The translations under genes and the position numbers were made by a program. 64,000 bases of DNA from Sphingosinicella microcystinivorans. Its GTDB lineage: Bacteria > Pseudomonadota > Alphaproteobacteria > Sphingomonadales > Sphingomonadaceae. The notes beneath the pieces were generated by a model. That model was not told the DNA's origin. It was given only the letters and a program-made list of their open reading frames with translations, and ran no database searches. Shown in pieces: positions 53,973 to 61,882 of the stretch (position 1 is the stretch's first letter; the number at the start of each line of letters is the position of its first letter). The DNA is taken from positions 4,045,501 to 4,109,500 of the forward strand of contig NZ_CP116005.1 of NCBI RefSeq assembly GCF_027941835.1, written 5' to 3'.

Positions 53973-56003
53973 TCAGATCCCCGGGACGAGGTCGCGACCG
54001 CGACCCTGATTCATCGCATGCGCGCGCTGCACGCCCTGTTGCTGGACCCTTCCGGTGGCGCGCGCCTGATCCATGGCCAGCTTGTCTGCGGCCGCATCGG
54101 CGTCGCCGCCATCATGGGCAGGCTCGGGCGCTGGCTGCACCGCCTTCATCTTTCGCAGCTTCTGCCCCGGCACCCGCTGGCGCTGCAGTCCTCCGTCTCC
54201 GGTTTCGGACGCGTCGGAAGAGGCTTTCGGGCGCTTCACGAGCGGCCTGGGACCATATCCTTCCCAGTCGTGCGCGCGCAGAACCGGCCGATCTGCATAA
54301 ACGTCGCCTTCGAGCTTCGGCGCCGGCAGCAGGCGCTGCGAGAAATTGGCATCGGCGTAGTGGCGCAGCTTTTTCGCGCGGATCGGCGCGAGCCCCGACA
54401 CCATGACGATCGCATCGGAAGGCGGCAGTTGCATCACCTCGCCCGTGGTGAGCAGCGGCCGCGCGGTTTCCTGGCGGCTGACCATGACATGCGCGAGCCA
54501 AGGCGCGAGGCGGTGGCCGGCATAGTTGCGCATCGCGCGCTGCTCGGTGGCCGTGCCGAGCGCGTCCGATATCCGCTTCGCAGTGCGCTCGTCGTTCGTC
54601 GCGAACGCGATACGAACATGGCAGTTGTCGAGGATCGCGTTGCTCTCGCCGTAAGCCTTGGCGATCTGGTTCAGCGACTGCGCGATGAGGAACGCACGGA
54701 TCCCGTAGCCCGCCATGAACGCGAGCGCGGATTCGAAGAAATCGAGGCGGCCCAAAGCGGGGAACTCATCGAGCATCAGGAGCAGACCGTGACGGCGCCT
54801 GGTCTTTGCACCCTCAAGATCCTCGGTCAGCCGCCGCCCGATCTGGTTCAGGACAAGCCGGATGAGTGGCTTCGTCCGCGAAATGTCCGCGGGCGGGATG
54901 ACGAGATAGAGCGAGACCGGCCGCTCGGCTTCGACGAGGTCGGCGATGCGCCAGTCGCAGCGCGACGTGACCGCCGCCACCGTTGGGTCGCGGTAAAGCC
55001 CGAGGAAGGACATTGCTGTCGACAGGACGCCCGAGCGCTCGTTCTCGCTCTTGTTGAGGAGTTCACGTGCCGCCGACGCGACCACCGGATGCACCTCGGG
55101 CGTCCTTGCCGTGCCGAGGTGGTTGGTCGCCATCATCCGCCGGAGCGTTGACTCGAAGCTCCGCGCGGGATCGGAGAGCAGCGCCGCAACACGCGCCAGC
55201 GTCTTCTCTTCTTCCGCGTAAAGCACATGAAGGATCGTGCCCACGAGCAGGCTGTGGCTGGTTTTTTCCCAGTGATTACGGCGTTCGAGTGCGCCTTCGG
55301 GGTCCACGAGCACGTCGGCGATGTTCTGGACATCGCGGACCTCCTGGCGGCCGCGCCGCACTTCCAGCAGCGGATTGTAGTAAGCCGAGCGAACATCGGT
55401 CGGATTGAAGAGCAGACAGTGGGAAAACAATTGCCGCCAGCCGGCGGTCAGCGCCCAGTTCTCGCCCTTGATATCGTGGATGACGGCGGACCCGGTCCAG
55501 CTGAGCAGCGTCGGGACGACGAGCCCAACCCCCTTCCCGGACCGCGTCGGCGCAAACGCCATGACGTGCTCGGGCCCGTCGTGGCGCAGGTAGCGGCGTT
55601 TGAATCCACCGAGAAACACGCCCGAAGCGCCGAACAAGCCCGCACGCGCGACTTCGCGTCGTCCGGCCCAGCGAGCAGACCCGTAGGTCGTCACGCGGCG
55701 CTGCTGACGGGCACGCCAGAGCGAGCCCGAGATCGCAGCGCCGCATCCCAGAAACCCGCTGCCTCCTGCAATCAGTCCGGCGTCGTCAAAGATCTCGGGC
55801 GCGTACGCCTCGTAATGGTACCACCAGACGAAGATCGCCCAGGGATCGTAGACGGGCGTCTCGAAGAGCGTGAACCATGATGGCCCGAGCGCGCCTTGAT
55901 AGCCAAGCATCGAGGCGGCCCACTGCGTCGACGCCCACACGCCCAGCACCATGACGGCAAGGACCGCCAGAATCTGACCAATGAGAAGCTTCGTGGGCGT
56001 CAT
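53973..56003 (-). CDS. traG: TraG, VirD4-type conjugative coupling protein
   Basis: A 676-residue coupling ATPase that hands relaxase-bound DNA to the transfer channel. Two N-terminal membrane helices (LLIGQILAVLAVMVLGVWA, IFDDAGLIAGGSGFLGC) precede Walker A MAFAPTRSGKGVGLVVPTLL (about 153), the KGENW segment, Walker B LLLMLDEFPALGRLDFFE (about 413) and FLIAQSLNQI. The ATG at 56003 is chosen because GGGAGGT lies 5 nt before it; the longer frame adds 12 residues. The last 60 residues are hydrophilic and Gln-rich. The matching relaxase gene is not in the window. Confidence 0.94.
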   Translation of the reverse strand: MTPTKLLIGQILAVLAVMVLGVWASTQWAASMLGYQGALGPSWFTLFETPVYDPWAIFVWWYHYEAYAPEIFDDAGLIAGGSGFLGCGAAISGSLWRARQQRRVTTYGSARWAGRREVARAGLFGASGVFLGGFKRRYLRHDGPEHVMAFAPTRSGKGVGLVVPTLLSWTGSAVIHDIKGENWALTAGWRQLFSHCLLFNPTDVRSAYYNPLLEVRRGRQEVRDVQNIADVLVDPEGALERRNHWEKTSHSLLVGTILHVLYAEEEKTLARVAALLSDPARSFESTLRRMMATNHLGTARTPEVHPVVASAARELLNKSENERSGVLSTAMSFLGLYRDPTVAAVTSRCDWRIADLVEAERPVSLYLVIPPADISRTKPLIRLVLNQIGRRLTEDLEGAKTRRRHGLLLMLDEFPALGRLDFFESALAFMAGYGIRAFLIAQSLNQIAKAYGESNAILDNCHVRIAFATNDERTAKRISDALGTATEQRAMRNYAGHRLAPWLAHVMVSRQETARPLLTTGEVMQLPPSDAIVMVSGLAPIRAKKLRHYADANFSQRLLPAPKLEGDVYADRPVLRAHDWEGYGPRPLVKRPKASSDASETGDGGLQRQRVPGQKLRKMKAVQPAPEPAHDGGDADAAADKLAMDQARATGRVQQQGVQRAHAMNQGRGRDLVPGI

Positions 56004-56088
56004 CCCGTACCTCCCGACGCGCAGATGCGGCGTCTTCACGAGTCGGAATGATCAGCTGTGCCGGGAGCCCGGGACAGTACAGTTTTGA

Positions 56089-56107
56089 TGCATATTGGTG
56101 CATATTG
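56089..56107. promoter_or_regulatory. Tandem 9-bp direct repeats upstream of traG
   Basis: TGCATATTG occurs at 56089-56097 and 56099-56107, a 10-bp period, in the leader between traG and the IS3 left end. Adjacent repeats one helical turn apart are typical targets of ribbon-helix-helix repressors, and one is encoded two genes downstream. This makes the segment a candidate autoregulatory operator of the transfer operon. Confidence 0.45.
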
Positions 56108-56197
56108 ACGCAATCAGCACCCGCCACTGAGGGATGTTGATCTTCCCCCGGTTGCGCGGACACCGATGAAGGGCTCATTGGAGCCAGGAGGTGTAAG

Positions 56198-56510
56198 ATG
56201 GCAAAGGTTGGGAAGCGATATTTCACGGACGAGTTCAAGCGCGAGGCGGTGACGCTATGGGAGACGAGCGGTCGGATGCAGGCCGACGCTGCGCGTGAGT
56301 TGGGTATCATGCCGACGATGTTGAGGCGCTGGCAACGGGCACTGGAGATCAAGGGGACAGTGCCTGCGGCGAAGCCGCTATCATCGTCGATGGCGTCGCC
56401 GGCGGATCAGGCGTCGGAGATTGCCAGGCTACGCCGCGAGCTCGATCGCACGCGCATGGAGCGCGACATTCTAAAAAAGCGGTCGGCATTTGCGCGGAGA
56501 TGCCACGGTG
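56198..56510 (+). pseudogene. IS3 orfA with an apparent one-base deletion at an A6G run
   Basis: OrfA starts with AGGAGGTG before the ATG and encodes an IS3 HTH protein (RYFTDEFKREAVTLWETSGR, leucine-zipper region SEIARLRRELDRTRMERDILKK). After DILKK at AAAAAAG (56473-56479) the frame runs on as an unrelated sequence. Reading one base back after this run gives AVGICAEMPR and a TGA that overlaps the orfB GTG, the normal orfA ending. This copy therefore looks one base short in the homopolymer. Programmed slippage at A6G could still make the proper OrfA. Confidence 0.6.
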
Positions 56511-57371
56511 AAGTTCCAGTTCATCCGCGCCCATGCTGGCCCCTGGCCGGTCAGCGTCATGTGCCGCATGCTCGGTGTGTCGCGCAGCGGCTATTACGAT
56601 TGGCGCGATCGACCGCCGAGTATGCGCATGACGGAGAACGCCGTGTTGCTCGCCGATATCCGCCGGATCCAGGCGCGGCATTCCGGGCGATACGGCAGTC
56701 CCCGGATGCATGCCGCGCTGCGCGCGGAAGGGCGCGGCTGCAGCCGCGGTCGTGTCGAGCGGCTGATGCGCCGTCACGGCATTCGTGCGCTTGCCGGTCG
56801 CCGCTTTCGGCCCTCGACGACCGACAGCCGCCATTACCTGCCGATCGCGCCGAACCTGCTAGCGCAGCGCTTCGAAGCAACGGCGCCGAACCGCGTGTGG
56901 CTGGCCGATATCAGCTATATCCCGACCGGCGAAGGCTGGCTGTATCTGGCGGCCGTGCTCGATCTGGCGACGCGCAAGATCGTGGGCTGGGCGATGCGGG
57001 ATCACATGCGCACCGAACTGACGCTCGCTGCGTTGATGATGGCCGCCCAACGGCAGCGACCAGCACGCGGACTCGTGCATCACTCCGATCGCGGATCGCA
57101 ATATGCCGCCGGGGCTTATGTCGATCAACTCACCGCGATCGGCGCGACCGCGTCGATGAGCCGCACCGGAAACTGTTACGACAACGCGCCGATGGAGAGC
57201 TTCTTTCATACGCTGAAGGTCGAACTGGTCCATCAATGCCGCTGGGCAACGCACGTCGAAGCCCGGCAGGCTCTGTTCGGATATATCGAAGGCTATTATA
57301 ATCGGCATCGCATGCACTCGGCGCTCGGGTATCTCACCCCCGAACAGGCCGAGCAACGCATGACGGGCTAA
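56508..57371 (+). CDS. IS3 orfB, DDE transposase
   Basis: A 287-residue retroviral-type integrase-fold transposase. It begins with a DNA-binding part (FIRAHAGPWPVSVMCRMLGVSRSGYYDWRDR) and carries the DDE set: Asp in VWLADISYIPTGEGW, Asp in VHHSDRGSQYA and Glu in NCYDNAPMESFFHTLKVE. The start is the GTG at 56508 that overlaps the natural orfA stop. The gene is intact; transposition would need orfA or a fused product. Confidence 0.88.
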   Translation: MKFQFIRAHAGPWPVSVMCRMLGVSRSGYYDWRDRPPSMRMTENAVLLADIRRIQARHSGRYGSPRMHAALRAEGRGCSRGRVERLMRRHGIRALAGRRFRPSTTDSRHYLPIAPNLLAQRFEATAPNRVWLADISYIPTGEGWLYLAAVLDLATRKIVGWAMRDHMRTELTLAALMMAAQRQRPARGLVHHSDRGSQYAAGAYVDQLTAIGATASMSRTGNCYDNAPMESFFHTLKVELVHQCRWATHVEARQALFGYIEGYYNRHRMHSALGYLTPEQAEQRMTG

Positions 57372-57402
57372 CCCTAGTGTCCGCACAACCGGAGGAAGAT
57401 CA

Positions 57403-57709
57403 AATCAGGATCCTGCGTGTTGCCCCTAACGTCGGCTTTGTTGGCGTCGATGGCGCCGCCAGGCATTGGCTATCGAAGCTGAAGAGCCGGCAGTGATCAG
57501 GAAGCCGCGTCCGCGAAGTACCGAGTGGAACGCTATCGGGCTAGCCACCAGGCTGGTGATCGAAAGCCTTAGAAGCAAACGCTTCGGTCGCGGCTTAGGG
57601 CGGAAGGCGGCGGCGAGCATGACCAGCGCGCATAGGAGCCAGAAGATCGTGGTGAGCGGCACGGCGTTGCCGGCGAGCTCTCGGTGTCACCGTCCGATCG
57701 CCTGAAGCC
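57403..57709. other. Interval between IS3 and the TonB receptor gene
   Basis: About 300 nt without a convincing gene. It contains one minus-strand open frame (57426-57662, listed separately) and otherwise no recognised repeat, RNA or terminator. It may be the remnant of a gene cut by the IS3 element or by the deletion that joined these segments. Confidence 0.5.
57426..57662 (-). CDS. Small putative membrane protein
   Basis: A 78-residue open frame downstream of the TonB receptor gene. It starts at a GTG, with a hydrophobic helix (TTIFWLLCALVMLAAAF), a basic Arg/Lys stretch and a second hydrophobic part (LSITSLVASPIAFHSVL), then a basic tail close to the IS3 end. The first part looks like a genuine membrane protein; the tail may be altered by the IS junction. 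No family is recognised. Confidence 0.3.
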   Translation of the reverse strand: MPLTTIFWLLCALVMLAAAFRPKPRPKRLLLRLSITSLVASPIAFHSVLRGRGFLITAGSSASIANAWRRHRRQQSRR

Positions 57710-60025
57710 CTAGAACGAATACCCAAGCTTCAAGTACCATTCGCGCGGCCGCGAATAGACCCCATACGTCGATCCGATGAAATTGAGGTCCGAGTATCCC
57801 GAGATAATGTAGCGCTTGTCGGTCAGGTTGGTGATTCCACCCGTCACCGACCAGCCTTGGGCAGCATCGAACGTCGCCGACATGTTGAAGACGCTGTAGC
57901 CGTCCTGTTTCAGCGAAGGTGTGTTGATCGCGTCCTTGTACGTCGCACTTCGATACGACCAGTCGCCCTGCAGCACCACGCGCCCTGCCTCACCATCGTA
58001 AGGCTCAACTGTAATCCCAGCATTTGCTGTCCATTTTGGCGTATTGGCCAGCGCACTGTCCACCGTCACCGGCGCCGCGCGGGCATCCACTTCGCGGTAC
58101 TCGGCGTCAAGATAACTGACCGCTCCGGTCAGCCGGAAAGCGTCCGTCACAACCAGTTGAGCTTCCGATTCAAAGCCACGGATTCGCGCTTTTCCGGCGT
58201 TGCGCACCTTCGGTGCAAACCCGTCATTCACAATGATCTGCAGGTCGCTGTACTTCGTGTCGAATAGGGCGCTGTTCAACCGCAGGTGGCGGTTGAACAG
58301 CTCAACCTTCACGCCGATTTCGAGCACACGCGCAAATTCTGGCTCGAACGCAGGTGCTTCCGGCTCGGGCGGGAACACGCGCTGCGTAAAGCCGCCGCTT
58401 TTGAAGCCACGCGAGAAGGTGAAATACCCAAGCATGTCGGGCGTAAACTTGTAGTCGAGCGTCACTGACGGCGTGAACTCGTTCGCCGACGTCGTACGCT
58501 GCACTGCAGGCATGACGATATCCCCCACCCGCAGCGGCTGCGGTGAACCGGCGGCCATGCTGGTCACCGGGTTCGTCAGGAAGAACGGCGTCGGGAAGCC
58601 CGGTGGCAGCGGCGCCTGCGCAGCCGGATGTACGCGCAGCACCTCTTGGTCGGGCGAAAACCGCTTGTCCTCACTTGTATAGCGGCCGCCAAGCGTCAGA
58701 TTGAGATTGTCAGTCGCATGAAAGATGAACTGAGCAAAGGCCGCATAACTGTCGTTCTTGACGCTACCGCCGCTCCGGAAATCGGTCGGCGCAGTGAACA
58801 GCGAGTTGATATCGGTGCCGCCTTCGTGGTGGTAATATAGGCCAAGCGTATAGTTCAGTTTTTCGCCGAACCCGTCGCCCTGAAGCTGGAATTCTTGGCT
58901 AAACTGATTTTGCGTGTAGTCGTTTTCGGTCCGCTGTATGGCAAGCGGCGACTGGTCGATATCGACCGCAAACGCACTATCGAGCTCACGGTAGGCGGTG
59001 ATCGACTTGATGGTCACCGGTCCCGCATCCCACGAAGCATTCAGCGATACGCCCCACACGTCCGACACCGAACGGTTTGGGCCGCTTTCGTTGGTTTTAT
59101 CCTTGTCGCCAGTAAGCCACTGCGCGTTGTAGCAGCTAGGATTGGAGGTTGGTGATGGCGGCAGACAGCCCGGCGCATTCAGGAAAACGTTGTGAAACAG
59201 AGGGAAAATGGCGTTCTCATTGACATCGAGAAGCGTTGTTGCAACAGCGCGCTCACGCGTACGCGTATAATCGGCGGACAAGAGAAGGTTGAAATCGGGC
59301 GTTGCATCCCACTCGGCGACGAAACGGCCTGAGTAGCTGTTCTGGTTGCCCTTCTTCTGTCCATCGACAAGTCGCTCGACATAACCGTCGCGCGTCAGCG
59401 CAAGGCCGCTGACGTAGAAACGGAAATCTTCGGATACCGGCACGTTGATCCGTGCGCCGACGTCAATCCGGTTGTACGAGCCGGTCGTGGCCTCAATGTT
59501 ACCGCCAAGCTGTTCGTCCGGGCGCCGTGACGTGACGATAACAGCGCCGCCAATGGTGTTCTTGCCAAACAGTGTGCCCTGCGGACCGCGCAACACCTGA
59601 ATGCTCTCGACGTCGCGCGTCTCGAGCAGCGCGCCAACCGAGCGGCTGATGTAGACGCCATCGAGGTAGATGCCGACACCAGGATCTACCGTCATATTGA
59701 AGTCGGTCTGCCCAATACCGCGCAGAAACACAGTGACCGAGTTGCTCGATCCCGAAGCTGCCGCTGCGGAATCGAAGCTGAGGCTCGGCGTGAACTTGCC
59801 GATGTCCGACACATTGTTGATCGCGCGCTCGCGAATGGCGTTCTCGCCAAACGCAGAGATGGCGACGGGCGAATCCTGAAGATTTTCGCTGACGCGCCGC
59901 GCCGTAACGGTGATCATCTCCAGCTCGGACGCATCGACTTCAACACCGGCCGTTTGCTGCGCGAACGCTGGAGCCGATGCGCTGGCCAATACCGCAAGCG
60001 CGGAGCCCATAAGAAGCTTGCACAT
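57710..60025 (-). CDS. TonB-dependent outer-membrane receptor
   Basis: A 771-residue receptor. Signal peptide ends at SAPAFAQ; a TonB-box-like ELEMITVTARRVSENLQDSPVAI leads into the plug domain (VSDIGKFTPSLSF, DGVYISRSVGALLETRDVESIQVLRGPQGTLFGKNTIGGAVIVTS), and a 22-strand barrel follows, ending in the aromatic residue of WYLKLGYSF. This is the family expanded in sphingomonads for uptake of siderophores and hydrophobic organics. The ATG at 60025 has GGGGAGAG upstream. It is the last gene of a hydrolase-ferredoxin-receptor unit, so import of an aromatic substrate is a reasonable inference. Confidence 0.9.
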   Translation of the reverse strand: MCKLLMGSALAVLASASAPAFAQQTAGVEVDASELEMITVTARRVSENLQDSPVAISAFGENAIRERAINNVSDIGKFTPSLSFDSAAAASGSSNSVTVFLRGIGQTDFNMTVDPGVGIYLDGVYISRSVGALLETRDVESIQVLRGPQGTLFGKNTIGGAVIVTSRRPDEQLGGNIEATTGSYNRIDVGARINVPVSEDFRFYVSGLALTRDGYVERLVDGQKKGNQNSYSGRFVAEWDATPDFNLLLSADYTRTRERAVATTLLDVNENAIFPLFHNVFLNAPGCLPPSPTSNPSCYNAQWLTGDKDKTNESGPNRSVSDVWGVSLNASWDAGPVTIKSITAYRELDSAFAVDIDQSPLAIQRTENDYTQNQFSQEFQLQGDGFGEKLNYTLGLYYHHEGGTDINSLFTAPTDFRSGGSVKNDSYAAFAQFIFHATDNLNLTLGGRYTSEDKRFSPDQEVLRVHPAAQAPLPPGFPTPFFLTNPVTSMAAGSPQPLRVGDIVMPAVQRTTSANEFTPSVTLDYKFTPDMLGYFTFSRGFKSGGFTQRVFPPEPEAPAFEPEFARVLEIGVKVELFNRHLRLNSALFDTKYSDLQIIVNDGFAPKVRNAGKARIRGFESEAQLVVTDAFRLTGAVSYLDAEYREVDARAAPVTVDSALANTPKWTANAGITVEPYDGEAGRVVLQGDWSYRSATYKDAINTPSLKQDGYSVFNMSATFDAAQGWSVTGGITNLTDKRYIISGYSDLNFIGSTYGVYSRPREWYLKLGYSF

Positions 60026-60066
60026 AATCTCTCTCCCCTCGACAATTTTGGTGTTCTTCTTGTGTT

Positions 60067-60396
60067 TCATGACTGTGCCTTCGGCAGTTCCAGGGTCAGG
60101 CCGTCGAGCAGGTCGGTAAGGCGGATCTGGCAGGACAGCCGCGAATGCGGCGCACGTTCCGCTACGCAATCGAGCATTTCGTCTTCGGTCTCGCTCGGCG
60201 GTTTCAGCGCATCGAGCCACTCGGGGCCAACGTAAACGTGGCACGTGGCGCAGGCACAGGCGCCCCCGCAAACGGCTTCGATACCGTCCACGCCGTTCAG
60301 AACGGCCGCTTCCATGAGCGATACTCCCGCTTCGGTTTCGACCAGATGCTCGAAGCCGCCGGCTGCGCGGAAGATCACGCGGACCTTTGCGGTCAT
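60067..60396 (-). CDS. 2Fe-2S ferredoxin of the putidaredoxin/adrenodoxin type
   Basis: A 109-residue ferredoxin. Cluster ligands are in AVCGGACACATCHVYV and HSRLSCQIRL. The sequence EAAVLNGVDGIEAVCGGACACATCHVYVG differs from the chromosomal ISC-type ferredoxin in the window and fits the electron carriers of ring-hydroxylating dioxygenases or cytochrome P450 systems. It is 40 nt from the truncated hydrolase and 41 nt from the receptor, in one transcription unit. Its oxygenase partner is not in the window. Confidence 0.9.
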   Translation of the reverse strand: MTAKVRVIFRAAGGFEHLVETEAGVSLMEAAVLNGVDGIEAVCGGACACATCHVYVGPEWLDALKPPSETEDEMLDCVAERAPHSRLSCQIRLTDLLDGLTLELPKAQS

Positions 60397-60436
60397 TGCG
60401 TCACCTCCTTCGCCGGAACGCCGACGTTTCCGCCAA

Positions 60437-60982
60437 TCACTGCGCAGCCTCGATGAATGCGGCCGTCGTGCGCGCGAAATCGACCGGATGTTCGATCATC
60501 GCCCAGTGCCCGCAGTCGGGCATGATGTAGCCCCAGCTCGGACCAATTAGCTCAAGGAACTTGTATGCGTTGGCGAGCGGAACAACCTTGTCGAGCTTGC
60601 CGTTTACGATGAGAGTCGGTGCGGTGATGCGCCGGATATAATCGTCTTCGTAGTAGAGGCCGCCCTGGTCGCGGATCCACTGCATCGTGGCGCTGTAAGC
60701 GCGGCGCGTTTCCGGATCTACCGACAGTGCATACCTGTAGTCGATCATCGCATCGTCGATCTGGAAATTGTCGGTCGTGAGTGCACGGACGAGACGGATC
60801 ATGCCTTCGCGCGTGAAATCATATCCAAGCACGGGTTCGAGCGCAGGATCGATTTTCGACACCAGACCGGCGCTGCCCATCAGGACGAGTTTGCGAACGA
60901 GTCCCGGCCGTTCGACCGCGACGCCGAGCGCCGATGCGCCACCCATCGAATTGCCGACAAGCGCGACATTTGTGTCAAACGG
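60437..60982 (-). pseudogene. Meta-cleavage-product-type alpha/beta hydrolase, 5' part removed by IS21
   Basis: The C-terminal about 180 residues of an alpha/beta hydrolase: VALVGNSMGGASALG (nucleophile Ser), LIVNGKLDKVVP (Asp) and MPDCGHWAMIEHPVDF (His). These blocks are those of 2-hydroxy-6-oxo-hexadienoate hydrolases that act after ring cleavage in aromatic degradation. The first third of the gene, including the oxyanion region, is missing at the IS21 left end (stop at 60986-60988), so no start is given. The downstream ferredoxin and receptor genes have lost their original promoter with it. Confidence 0.8.
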
Positions 60983-61150
60983 CGTTCAAAAGGGACCCCC
61001 GATCGGCGTCGAAGAGGGACCCCCTTTTCGGATAATATGATGCTGGTTTGTTGAAGATGGCCTTGCGCTGCGTGCGGCGGAGGGCGGGCGTAGCCCGACC
61101 GGAGGCGCGCGCAGCGCAAGATAGATTTTTGAAGGCGCCGAAGGTGGCTG

Positions 61151-61882
61151 TCAGCTGCGGTTTTTGAAGCGCCAGCTGTCGTTGCCCGTCTCGACGATAT
61201 CGCAGTGGTGGGTGACGCGGTCGAGCAGCGCCGTGGTCATCTTGGGATCGCCGAACACGGTCGGCCATTCGCCGAAGGCGAGGTTCGTGGTGATGATGAC
61301 GCTGGTCCGCTCATAAAGCTTGCTGATGAGGTGGAACAGCAACTGCCCTCCCGAGCGGGCGAACGGCAGATAACCGAGCTCGTCGAGCACGATCAGGTCG
61401 AGCCGCGACAGCTGCGCCGCCAGGGTCCCGCCTTTGCCGATCCGGGTCTCCTCTTCGAGGCGTGTCACCAGATCGACGGTGTTGAAGTAGCGGGCGCGAG
61501 CGCCCCTTCGCACGACATTGGCGGTGATCGCGATGGCGAGGTGGGTCTTGCCTGTCCCCGTGCCGCCGACCAGCACGATATTGCGGCGAGGCGGGAGGAA
61601 GGAGCCATCGTGAAGGGAGCGGATCATCTCCTCATTGATCGGTGTGCCCTCGAAGCTGAACCGCTCCAGGTCCTTCACCACGGGCAGCCTCGCAGCCGTC
61701 ATCCGATAGCGGATGGAGGCTGCATCCCGGTGGGTCGCCTCAGCACGGAGCAGGTCGGTCAGTATCTCCATGGTGGTGCGCTTGCGCTGGAGGCCGGTGG
61801 TGACCGCCTCGTCGAACGCCGCCGCCATGCCCTTGAGTCCGAGGCCGCGCATCGTGTCGATCATATCATGCCGCTGCATCAT
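61151..61882 (-). CDS. istB: IstB, IS21 helper ATPase
   Basis: A 243-residue AAA+ ATPase: Walker [15 protein letters not shown], Walker [13 protein letters not shown], and the sensor region [15 protein letters not shown]. It assists IstA in target capture during transposition. The start overlaps the istA 3' end; one of two adjacent ATG codons (61882 or 61879) is likely. Confidence 0.93.
   Translation of the reverse strand: MMQRHDMIDTMRGLGLKGMAAAFDEAVTTGLQRKRTTMEILTDLLRAEATHRDAASIRYRMTAARLPVVKDLERFSFEGTPINEEMIRSLHDGSFLPPRRNIVLVGGTGTGKTHLAIAITANVVRRGARARYFNTVDLVTRLEEETRIGKGGTLAAQLSRLDLIVLDELGYLPFARSGGQLLFHLISKLYERTSVIITTNLAFGEWPTVFGDPKMTTALLDRVTHHCDIVETGNDSWRFKNRS

Larger units (their letters stand above)
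42276..56137. mobile_element. Integrative conjugative element fragment (serine recombinase plus Tn4371-type trb module)
   Basis: From the tRNA-Asn end this block contains a large serine recombinase, an AT-rich control region, and traG-copG-trbBCDEJLFGI-DUF2274 in one leftward series. The gene order is that of the mating-pair-formation module of Tn4371-like elements. Relaxase, replication/partition, and regulatory genes of such elements are not present between the tRNA and the IS3 copy, so the piece is incomplete or its remainder lies outside the window. The right limit given is the IS3 left end; the true boundary is unknown. Confidence 0.7.
56138..57402 (+). mobile_element. IS3-family insertion sequence
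   Basis: A 1,265-bp element with imperfect 26-bp terminal inverted repeats: left 56138-56163 begins TGATCTTCCCCCGG, right 57377-57402 ends CCGGAGGAAGATCA, with three mismatches. The tips are TG and CA as usual in the family. Inside are a helix-turn-helix orfA and a DDE orfB. The flanks (GATGT on the left, AATCA on the right) show no target-site duplication. Confidence 0.9.
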
